NCBI GenBank assembly: GCA_937875615.1
Contig: CALNBU010000296.1
Coordinates: forward strand, 1-13,257
DNA from: an uncultured Archangium sp.
Lineage (GTDB): Bacteria; Myxococcota; Myxococcia; Myxococcales; Myxococcaceae
Direction of reading: 5' to 3'
DNA length: 13,257 nt
In this document: piece by piece, positions 1 to 5,319 of the stretch
Layout: the number at the start of each line of letters is the position of its first letter
How positions within the stretch are numbered: position 1 is the first letter of the stretch
Made by a program: the position numbers and the translations under genes
Notes under the pieces: generated by a model
The model's database searches: none
Told to the model about the DNA's origin: nothing
The model's input: only the letters and a program-made list of their open reading frames with translations

Positions 1-1011
1 GGGGGTCTCCAGCGAGGGCGACGGCAGCACCGGCACCGCCACCTCAGTCACCGCCGGCAGCTCCTGCGTCGCGGTGCGCTCGGTGGTCTGCACGTCTTGC
101 AGCGCGAGAATCAGCTCGTCCATGGACTGGAAGCGGTCCATGGGCGACTTGGCGAGGCACTTCACCGCCACCGCCTTGAGTGACTCGGGCACCGGCTCGA
201 AGCGCGGCGGACCCTTGATGGGCGGCACCGGCTCGTTGACGTGCTTCATGATGATGTCGAGGGCGCTGTTGCCGGTGTACGGCGGGCGCCCCCACAGCAT
301 CTCGAAGAGCAGCGTGCCCAGCGAGTAGAGGTCGCTGCGCGGGTCGGCGCGGTTCCGCTCTCCCTGCTCCGGCGCCATGTACGGAGGGCTGCCCATCAGC
401 ATGCCCTGCTGGGTGATGGCGCGGCCCTCGAGCTCGTGCCCGTCGACGAAGGACTTCACCAGCCCGAAGTCGACCACCTTCACGAAGTCGGTGTCGTCGT
501 CGGCCGAGAGCAACACCACGTTGGCCGGCTTGAGGTCTCGGTGCACCACGCCCAGCTCGTGCGCCTCGCGCAGCGCCCGCGCCATCTGGAGCGTGATGCC
601 CAGGGCCCGGTGCCAGGGGAGCGCGCCGCGGCGGAGCGCGGACTCCAGCGTCTCGCCGTCGAGGTACTCCATGGCGAGGAAGAACAGGCCGTCGGCGGTG
701 CCGTAGTCGACCACCCGCACGGTGTTGGGGTGGTTGAGCTTGGCGTGCAGCGCCGCCTCCACCAGGAAGCGCTGCTTGAAGCTCTCTTCGCGGCCGGCTC
801 CGTAGGTGGAGTCGAGCACCTTGAGCGCCACCGCGCGATTCAGCGGGAGCTGCACCGCCCGGTACACCTTGCCCATGGCGCCCTTGCCCACCAGCTCCAC
901 CACGCGGAAACGCCCGTCGATGGTCTGCCCCACCAGCGGGTCGAGCAGGTCCGTCGCCACCTCGGCGGTCTTGCTGTCTTCACTCTCGCCGGACGCGGTG
1001 ATGACGCTCAT
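1..1011 (-). CDS. Hanks-type Ser/Thr protein kinase, 3' end outside window
   Basis: The 337 visible codons begin MSVITASGES and hold a whole protein kinase catalytic domain (about residues 34-305). Seen directly: glycine loop GKGAMGKV at 42-49, ATP-binding Lys64 in VALKVL, catalytic loop HRDLKPAN at 157-164 (Asp159), DFG at 181-183, and APE at 213-215 preceded by GSPPYM. All catalytic residues are present, so an active Ser/Thr kinase is expected. After the domain the chain becomes Thr/Pro/Val-rich (about 306-337), which in this family usually links to a membrane segment or sensor domain. That part lies outside the window, so input and location are unknown. The ATG at 1009-1011 is the first plausible start. 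The gene is divergent from the small membrane protein at 1083. Its high GC matches the neighbourhood. The kinase call is very secure; the substrate is unknown. Confidence 0.95.
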   Translation of the reverse strand, partial: MSVITASGESEDSKTAEVATDLLDPLVGQTIDGRFRVVELVGKGAMGKVYRAVQLPLNRAVALKVLDSTYGAGREESFKQRFLVEAALHAKLNHPNTVRVVDYGTADGLFFLAMEYLDGETLESALRRGALPWHRALGITLQMARALREAHELGVVHRDLKPANVVLLSADDDTDFVKVVDFGLVKSFVDGHELEGRAITQQGMLMGSPPYMAPEQGERNRADPRSDLYSLGTLLFEMLWGRPPYTGNSALDIIMKHVNEPVPPIKGPPRFEPVPESLKAVAVKCLAKSPMDRFQSMDELILALQDVQTTERTATQELPAVTEVAVPVLPSPSLETP

Positions 1012-1054
1012 GGAACTCGGTGAAACAGGGGGTCGAAAGCAATGCTACTCGCGT

Positions 1055-1064
1055 GAACGCGTTC
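1055..1064. promoter_or_regulatory. 10-bp perfect palindrome between divergent genes
   Basis: GAACGCGTTC is a perfect dyad in the 71-bp gap between the kinase start (1011) and the proposed start of the Cys-rich membrane protein (1083). A dimeric repressor could bind here, but a 10-bp palindrome in GC-rich DNA can arise by chance. If the small protein began at the in-frame GTG at 1053, this would be coding sequence instead. I see no convincing -35/-10 pair beside it. Confidence 0.2.
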
Positions 1065-1082
1065 GCCCTAGAACCGCTTTTC

Positions 1083-1541
1083 ATGACACCTCAAGGTCAG
1101 GTCTCTCCGCCCTCGCAGCCTGGCTGGTTCTCTCGCAACTGGAAGTGGCTGGCGGGCTGCGGCTGCGCGGTGCCGGTGCTCTGCTGCGGCTCGTTGATGG
1201 TGCTGGCGGCGCTCGCCCCGGAGTCGGACTTCGGCAAGGCCATCAGCGAGAACGTGCGCGTCAACGAGTCGCCCGCGCGCGCCCGCGTCGACTGCGACAA
1301 GCCCACCAGCGAGGGGGTCCCGTGCACGGTGCAGCGCACCGGCGGCGCCGGCAGCTTCACCGCCTGCTGGGACCTCGGGCTGGCCTGTCAGAACGGCTAC
1401 GTGTCGACGGGCCACCACTGTCAGGCGGTGGGCGCGGCGCAGGGCTCCGCGCAGGTGCTGATGTCCTTCGACGTCTTCAGCGACCCCTCGAAGTGCGACG
1501 TGGTGCTGCGCGGAGACGTGAAGAACCTGACGCTGGAGTGA
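1083..1541 (+). CDS. Small membrane-anchored Cys-rich protein, function unknown
   Basis: This 152-aa protein has a short Pro/Gln-rich N-terminus, the segment GWFSRNWKWLAGCGC, one hydrophobic stretch (about 23-45) and a C-terminal region of about 105 residues. The pattern of a Pro-rich head, aromatic/basic R-N-W-K-W and a single membrane helix is one I associate with small myxobacterial membrane proteins. The domain after the helix has six cysteines (71, 81, 95, 102, 113, 138), enough for three disulfides if it faces the periplasm. It is not a lipoprotein: the hydrophobic segment lacks an N-terminal signal layout. In-frame alternatives are GTG at 1020 and 1053. I chose ATG 1083 because the longer versions add only residues unlike the family and extend back towards the divergent kinase. 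No strong ribosome site precedes any of them. Function is not recognised. Confidence 0.7.
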   Translation: MTPQGQVSPPSQPGWFSRNWKWLAGCGCAVPVLCCGSLMVLAALAPESDFGKAISENVRVNESPARARVDCDKPTSEGVPCTVQRTGGAGSFTACWDLGLACQNGYVSTGHHCQAVGAAQGSAQVLMSFDVFSDPSKCDVVLRGDVKNLTLE

Positions 1542-1568
1542 GGCGCGGCGCTCCGTTCGAGGGAAGCG

Positions 1569-2432
1569 ATGCCGACCGAAGACGATGTTCCGCAGTTCTC
1601 TCTCTTCAGCGTCGAAGCTCCGTTGCCCGTCGAGGCAGCTCCCTCCGCTGCGTCGAACAGGAGGTTCAGTGACTTCATCGTGTACGTTGACGAGAGCGGC
1701 GATCATGGGTTGGAGACGTTGGACCCCAACTACCCGATGTTCGTTCTCGCGTTCTGCGTCTTTCATAAGCGCCACTACGCGGAGCGGGTGGTTCCTGCGT
1801 TGGAGAAGTTCAAGTTCAACCACTTTGGGCATGACCTGGTGGTGTTGCATGAACACGAGATTCGCAAGGAAACGGGGCCCTTTCGTTTTTCGAACAAGGC
1901 TGAAAAGGAAGAGTTCATCTCGACGCTGACGAGCATCATCGCGCAGAGCAACTTCATCCTTATCAGCTGCGTCATTGACAAGGTGCGGCTCAAACAAGGT
2001 GGCGGCGCGTTGCCGCACCTCTACAATCTCGCGCTTCGCTCTTGTCTCGAAACACTGTTCGAGTTGATGGAGGAGAAAGCCCAGACGGACCGGAAGACGC
2101 ACGTCGTCTTCGAACGTCGTGGGCAACAGGAAGACGCGGCGTTGGAGTTGGAGTTTCGTCGTGTTTGTGACGGAGACAATCGGAGGGAGGTTTCTCTGCC
2201 GTTCTCGGTGATCTTCGGGGACAAGCGAGTCAACTCCACTGGTCTTCAGTTGGCGGATCTCGTAGCGCGCCCCATTGGGCTGAGCGTGCTCCGGCCAGCA
2301 CAGCCCAATCGGGCCTTCGAGGTGCTCAGGCAGAAGTTCTTCTCAGAGGGGGGACGTGGAAATGCAGGTTCCAGGTACGATGGTCGGGGGCTGAGGCTGA
2401 TTCCCGCTCCAGAAAGCGAAAAGCCCCGATGA
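1569..2432 (+). CDS. DUF3800 domain protein (predicted RNase H-like fold)
   Basis: The 287-aa product matches the DUF3800 family from end to end. It has the N-terminal strand motif YVDESGD at 39-45, His/Glu-rich HEHEIRK around 94-100, FERRGQQED at 181-189, the C-terminal helix motif QLADLVARPIG at 227-237, and a final YDGRGLRLIP element. Family members are thought to have an RNase H-like fold with acidic active-site residues (here Asp41, Glu182 and Asp230 are candidates). No biochemical function is settled, though they are often found near mobile and defence genes. The start follows GAGGGA at 1559-1564, a usable ribosome site. Residues 1-33 precede the domain and are low-complexity. The gene is about 48% GC in hand-counted lines (1801-1920) against about 68% in the next gene, with many AT-ending codons, so recent acquisition is likely. 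It stands alone, 27 bp after the previous gene, and faces the barrel gene. Confidence 0.88.
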   Translation: MPTEDDVPQFSLFSVEAPLPVEAAPSAASNRRFSDFIVYVDESGDHGLETLDPNYPMFVLAFCVFHKRHYAERVVPALEKFKFNHFGHDLVVLHEHEIRKETGPFRFSNKAEKEEFISTLTSIIAQSNFILISCVIDKVRLKQGGGALPHLYNLALRSCLETLFELMEEKAQTDRKTHVVFERRGQQEDAALELEFRRVCDGDNRREVSLPFSVIFGDKRVNSTGLQLADLVARPIGLSVLRPAQPNRAFEVLRQKFFSEGGRGNAGSRYDGRGLRLIPAPESEKPR

Positions 2433-2512
2433 ATCTCACCGAGGCCCGACGCCGACCGGGCACTCCCAGTCCACTTGCTAAAAATCTATCGCGGACACGG
2501 GGCGGCGGCAAT

Positions 2513-4183
2513 TCATAGCTGCGCGGTGAAGCGCAGGCGGCCCAGGCCCACCGGCGCCATGAGCGAGCCGTCGGCCTGACGGAAGGCGTCTCCGGGGAAG
2601 AGCACGCCGCCCTCCAGCGTGGCCGTCAGCTTGAAGAAGCGCGCCAGCATCAGCTTGAGGTTGACGCCCAGGTCCAGCTCCGTGCCGTAGTAGCGGCCGC
2701 CGCGCGCGCCCAGGGAGTTCAGCACCTCGCCGCCGTTGAGCCGGGTGTTGAACACGTCGACGGGCGTGGCGCTGGCGAAGGCGAAGAGCGGGCCGCCGTA
2801 CACGTCGAGGCCCTCGGTGACCGTCAGCCGCGCGCGGGGAAAGAGGTACCAGGCGCCGGTGAGCGCGCCGGCGGTGGGCAGCAGGTCGAGGCCCTCGGGC
2901 GGGTAGCCGGACAGCTGCGGGTCGCCCGCTCGCCAGGCGGTGCGCGCGCTCTGGTAGCCCAGCACCTGGTCGAACAGCACCAAGCCCACCTTGTAGTCGC
3001 GGTCGAAGCGGAAGTTGTTGAGCTGCGTGTCGTAGGGGTTCTGGTCGCCGCTGGCGTAGCCCGCGTCGAACAGCAGCCCGAAGCGCTTCGAGGCGTACGT
3101 CACCTTGGCCACCGCGCCCAGTTGCCGCACGTCGAGCACCGGCGCCACGTCGGCGCGGCCCTGCGTGGTGGTGCCGGTGATGGCCGCCACCTCCGCGCCC
3201 ACGTCGAGCCAGCTCGAGCCCTGCTGCCACAGCGTCCACTTGCCGCTGACGTCGAGCACGTAGGCGTCGGTGCTGCGCTCGTCGGGCGTGCCGCCGGGCC
3301 GCCGCTGGTTGCGGTAGATGAGCGTCAGCGCCAGCACGTTGCGCTCGTCGAAGTTGAAGCGCAGGCCGACGATGCCGTGCAGCGCGCGGTCGCCCTCCTG
3401 CAGGTCGGCGGTGCCGTCGCGCACCACCAGGTCGAAGGCGGCGAAGGGCTCCAGCAGGCTCAGCCATTCGTTGACACCGAGGAAGGGACGCCCGGCGAAG
3501 AGCGCGCGCAGGGCGATGGTGCCCCGGTGCTGCATGCCGAAGTCGCCCGACTGCGCGTCCTGCGCGCCGGCGTTGGCGAGCATGCCGAGCCCGAAGTGCG
3601 AGGTCTGCAGGCCGCCGCGGAAGAGGCCGGAGCGCCAGCGGTACTGGAAGTAGAGCTGCCGGAGGTCCGCCGCGTGCCAGGCCGGCGTGGGGACGCGCCC
3701 CGCCACCACGCTGGCGTCGGGGATGCCCAGCGCCGCGCCCGTCAGCACGTCGAACTCCGAGACCAGCGAGAGGAAGCGGTAGCGCAGCTCGGGCGCGAGG
3801 CGCAGGCGCGTCTCGAAGGGAGTGAGCCGGGTGGTGGTGCCGGTCTCGTCGAGCACCACCGGGCTGCTCACGCTCTGGGAGAGGCGCAGCGCGGCGTTGA
3901 GGCGCAGCTCCAGCCCGTCGACGCCGAAGTTGGTGGACCAGCCGTCGACGCGCCGGGTCTCGAGCCAGGGCTGCATCGCCGGCGTGGCCGGGTTTGCGGG
4001 CGCCGCTTCGACCGCCGGAGCGGGCGTCGCTTCGGTGGGGGCGTCGTCGGGCTGCGCCGGTGCCTCGTCGGCTGGCGCGGCGGCGGCGGACTCCGCGGTC
4101 TCCGGCGCGCCGGCCTCGACGTCGGCGTCAGCCGCGGGGCTCTGCCCCAGCGTCATCACCAGCAGCAGCGCGGAGAGCGTCAT
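2513..4183 (-). CDS. Outer-membrane beta-barrel protein, alginate-export/porin-like
   Basis: The 556-aa product starts with a hydrophobic segment (MTLSALLLVMTLG, likely signal peptide cut near residues 18-20), followed by an Ala/Pro/Glu/Asp-rich linker to about residue 70. After that come roughly 480 residues of alternating hydrophobic/polar beta-strands with aromatic girdles and short turns, as in a large barrel. The segment GYASGDQNPYDTQLNNF (about 374-390) and the overall length recall bacterial alginate-export-like (AlgE-type) barrels; this is resemblance, not proof. The signal peptide lacks the usual N-terminal Lys/Arg. An in-frame TAG three codons upstream rules out a longer start, so ATG 4183 is firm unless a later start is used. 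The last residue is Leu instead of the more usual Phe. Expected location is the outer membrane; the substrate is unknown. The gene is convergent with DUF3800 and divergent from the regulator cassette. Confidence 0.8.
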   Translation of the reverse strand: MTLSALLLVMTLGQSPAADADVEAGAPETAESAAAAPADEAPAQPDDAPTEATPAPAVEAAPANPATPAMQPWLETRRVDGWSTNFGVDGLELRLNAALRLSQSVSSPVVLDETGTTTRLTPFETRLRLAPELRYRFLSLVSEFDVLTGAALGIPDASVVAGRVPTPAWHAADLRQLYFQYRWRSGLFRGGLQTSHFGLGMLANAGAQDAQSGDFGMQHRGTIALRALFAGRPFLGVNEWLSLLEPFAAFDLVVRDGTADLQEGDRALHGIVGLRFNFDERNVLALTLIYRNQRRPGGTPDERSTDAYVLDVSGKWTLWQQGSSWLDVGAEVAAITGTTTQGRADVAPVLDVRQLGAVAKVTYASKRFGLLFDAGYASGDQNPYDTQLNNFRFDRDYKVGLVLFDQVLGYQSARTAWRAGDPQLSGYPPEGLDLLPTAGALTGAWYLFPRARLTVTEGLDVYGGPLFAFASATPVDVFNTRLNGGEVLNSLGARGGRYYGTELDLGVNLKLMLARFFKLTATLEGGVLFPGDAFRQADGSLMAPVGLGRLRFTAQL

Positions 4184-4229
4184 GCGCGCCGTCTACCATC
4201 GCTCGGCGGGCTTTGAAGCGCCGGTGGCA

Positions 4230-4248
4230 TGACGCCGCGCGGCAGCGC
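4230..4248. repeat. Left copy of 19-bp direct repeat flanking the cassette
   Basis: TGACGCCGCGCGGCAGCGC occurs here and again at 5257-5275 with one C/T difference (18/19). The two copies are in the same orientation, 1027 bp apart, and enclose exactly the regulator and nucleotidyltransferase genes. I noticed no third copy in the window. Identity stops abruptly on both sides. Confidence 0.7.
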
Positions 4249-4256
4249 TTCGCTGC
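4242..4256. other. Hairpin at the left cassette junction
   Basis: GCAGCG, then CTT, then CGCTGC: a perfect 6-bp stem with a 3-nt loop that spans the right edge of the left direct repeat. No T-run follows, so an intrinsic terminator is unlikely. The right repeat copy uses the same six bases in a different hairpin (5260-5274). Confidence 0.4.
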
Positions 4257-4260
4257 GTCG

Positions 4261-4283
4261 CGAGACGTTCTCTGGGTGTCTCG
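4261..4283. promoter_or_regulatory. Dyad CGAGAC/GTCTCG upstream of the regulator
   Basis: CGAGAC at 4261-4266 and GTCTCG at 4278-4283 are perfect inverted repeats separated by 11 bp. The right arm overlaps the proposed -35 hexamer (4281-4286). It may be an extra operator half-site pair or a chance dyad. Confidence 0.25.
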
Positions 4284-4309
4284 ACCACCAATATTGTTGG
4301 TGATATAAC
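4281..4309 (+). promoter_or_regulatory. Sigma-70-like promoter of the regulator operon
   Basis: TCGACC (4281-4286, 4/6 to TTGACA), a 17-bp spacer and TATAAC (4304-4309, 5/6 to TATAAT) form a promoter with ideal spacing. The predicted transcription start is about 4316, only a few bases before TTG 4318, GTG 4321 and ATG 4324. The mRNA would therefore be leaderless or nearly so, which agrees with the absence of a ribosome-binding site. The spacer contains the left operator palindrome and the start region the right one. Confidence 0.5.
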
Positions 4310-4323
4310 CAATAATATTGGTG
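4286..4323. promoter_or_regulatory. Tandem palindromic operator, two ACCAA-N5-TTGGT boxes
   Basis: Left box ACCAATATTGTTGGT (4287-4301) and right box ACCAATAATATTGGT (4308-4322) are each inverted repeats of ACCAA/TTGGT around 5 bp. They are also inverted copies of one another with one mismatch in 15, extended by a C/G pair at 4286/4323. Centres are 21 bp apart, two helical turns, so two dimers would sit on the same DNA face. The block is 28% GC (10/36) in a GC-rich genome. It covers the promoter spacer, the -10 edge and the start codon, which fits autorepression by the winged-helix protein encoded just after it. Confidence 0.75.
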
Positions 4324-4662
4324 ATGCTCGACTCCAGCTCCGAACTCTTTGGCAGCCCCAACAGGACGCGCGTCCTCATCACGATTCGCCTCCTCGGTGA
4401 GACGTGGGCGTCGGAGCTCGCGGCGATGCTGGGCCTGCGTCTGTTCTCTGTTCAAACGATTCTCGCGTCACTCGAGCGCGACGCGGTCATCGTCACGCGA
4501 ACGTTGGGGCGCACGCGACAGGTGATGCTCAACCCGCGGTACTTCGCCAACGCCGAGTTGGACGCGCTGCTGTGGAAACTGGGTGAGCGCGACGTCTCGC
4601 TGCAGAAGGCCCTCGCGAGCCGTCGTCGTCGACCCAGGCGCACCGGCAAGGCGCTCAGTTGA
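4324..4662 (+). CDS. Small winged-helix transcriptional regulator / putative antitoxin
   Basis: The 112-aa protein is almost entirely one winged helix-turn-helix domain of ArsR/MarR type. It opens SELFGSPNRTRVLITIRLLGE (about 5-26, the typical first helix), then has ASELAAMLGL (29-38) and a recognition helix about 39-51 (LFSVQTILASLERD). A beta-wing follows (52-69, IVTRTLGRTRQVML), then a helix and a basic tail with RRRRPRR (100-106). No metal-binding Cys pair is visible, so a metal sensor is unlikely. ATG 4324 gives the usual family N-terminus; TTG 4318 and GTG 4321 are in frame and would add two or one residues. Its stop overlaps the TTG start of the nucleotidyltransferase, so the two are translationally coupled. 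It probably binds the double palindrome over its own promoter. An antitoxin role is inferred by analogy with AbiEi, which also has an N-terminal winged helix, but this protein is shorter. Confidence 0.82.
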   Translation: MLDSSSELFGSPNRTRVLITIRLLGETWASELAAMLGLRLFSVQTILASLERDAVIVTRTLGRTRQVMLNPRYFANAELDALLWKLGERDVSLQKALASRRRRPRRTGKALS

Positions 4663-5201
4663 TTACCGAGGTCTCGACGCTCACAGACATCGCCTTCGAG
4701 GTCTGCACCGCGCTCGACTCCGCCGGCTTCGTGGGCGTGCTCACTGGAGGGAGCGCCGCGACGTTTCACGCGCCGGAGGCGTATCAGTCGAAGGACCTCG
4801 ACTTCGTGCTGACCCTGCGAGGAAAGGGCGGCGAACGCGCGCTCGAGGCCATCGGCTTTCATCGCAACGGTGCCTTCTACCTGCACGACCGGACGCACTT
4901 CACGTTGGACTTCCCGAGCGGGCCGCTCGGGGTCGGCGACGAGTTGGTGACGACGTGGGACACCGAGCGACGGCGCGGTCGCCCTCCGATGGTGCTCCAT
5001 GTGCTCTCTCCGACCGACTCGTGCCGTGACCGCCTGGCGTCGTTCCTCTTCTGGAATGACTTCGCCGGCCTCGAACAGGCTCTTCATGTCGCAACTGCCA
5101 AACCTACCCAGGTCGATCTCGAGCTCATCCGCGACTGGTGTGGTCGAGAAGGCCAAACAAAGAAGTTCGAGATCTTCGCCGCGCGACTCCAACAACGTTG
5201 A
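4659..5201 (+). CDS. AbiEii-like nucleotidyltransferase, putative toxin
   Basis: The 180-aa protein has the DNA polymerase beta-type nucleotidyltransferase signature. GGSAATF at 30-36 is followed by DLDFV, with metal-binding Asp46 and Asp48 and a plausible third carboxylate at Asp84 in FTLDF. The C-terminal half (LSPTDSCRDRLASFLFWND, then an LEQAL helix and a tail with DLELIRDWCGREG) is a conserved helical region I have seen in proteins grouped with AbiEii/MNT-like enzymes. Such enzymes transfer a nucleotide to RNA or protein and can act as toxins in two-gene modules. The start is TTG at 4659-4661 inside TTGA, sharing bases with the regulator's TGA stop; no other start fits the conserved N-terminus. 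GC is a little lower than in its neighbours (about 57% in lines 5041-5160). Enzyme fold is confident; toxin activity and substrate are inference. It could instead be an antibiotic- or tRNA-modifying enzyme. Confidence 0.8.
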   Translation: MITEVSTLTDIAFEVCTALDSAGFVGVLTGGSAATFHAPEAYQSKDLDFVLTLRGKGGERALEAIGFHRNGAFYLHDRTHFTLDFPSGPLGVGDELVTTWDTERRRGRPPMVLHVLSPTDSCRDRLASFLFWNDFAGLEQALHVATAKPTQVDLELIRDWCGREGQTKKFEIFAARLQQR

Positions 5202-5256
5202 GCCGTCGTCGCTGAACCTGGCGCTGGACCGCCGCGGAGACGTGCGCGGCCCTGCC

Positions 5257-5275
5257 TGACGCTGCGCGGCAGCGC
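5257..5275. repeat. Right copy of 19-bp direct repeat flanking the cassette
   Basis: TGACGCTGCGCGGCAGCGC, differing from the 4230-4248 copy at one base. It lies 44 bp before the hydrolase ATG, and the left copy lies 46 bp before the barrel gene ATG on the other strand. Confidence 0.7.
5260..5274. other. Hairpin within the right repeat
   Basis: CGCTGC, then GCG, then GCAGCG: a perfect 6-bp stem with a 3-nt loop, following the nucleotidyltransferase stop by 58 bp. It could be a weak, Rho-assisted stop for the cassette, but A-rich sequence follows instead of a T-run. Confidence 0.35.
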
Positions 5276-5319
5276 AAAGGCGTGCGTGGGTCGGCGCAGG
5301 TTGCAGTATCAACCGCTCC

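Larger units (their letters stand above)
4249..5275. other. Candidate inserted cassette bounded by direct repeats
   Basis: The interval holds one regulated two-gene operon and nothing else. It is flanked by the 19-bp repeat, and deletion between the repeats would leave one repeat copy and a 109-bp divergent promoter region between the barrel gene (start 4183) and the hydrolase gene (start 5320). No transposase, integrase or terminal inverted repeats are seen, so the mechanism would be illegitimate or site-specific recombination by an outside enzyme. The insertion idea is an inference from geometry. Confidence 0.4.

Noticed and set aside
1068..2126. 352-codon minus-strand frame over the Cys-rich and DUF3800 genes
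   Set aside because: It is antisense to a clear DUF3800 gene and has no recognisable domain.
2444..2461. Hairpin GCCCG/CGGGC as a terminator between convergent genes
   Set aside because: The stem is only 5 bp with an 8-nt loop and no T-run, so it is too weak to call.
2478..4216. Overlapping open frames on both strands across the barrel gene
   Set aside because: Only the 556-aa minus-strand frame has a signal peptide and beta-barrel pattern; the others are Arg/Gly/Ala-rich.
5299..5314. GGTTG/CAACC dyad just before the hydrolase start
   Set aside because: It is a 5-bp stem around a 6-nt loop with no sign of an operator or riboswitch; chance is likely.
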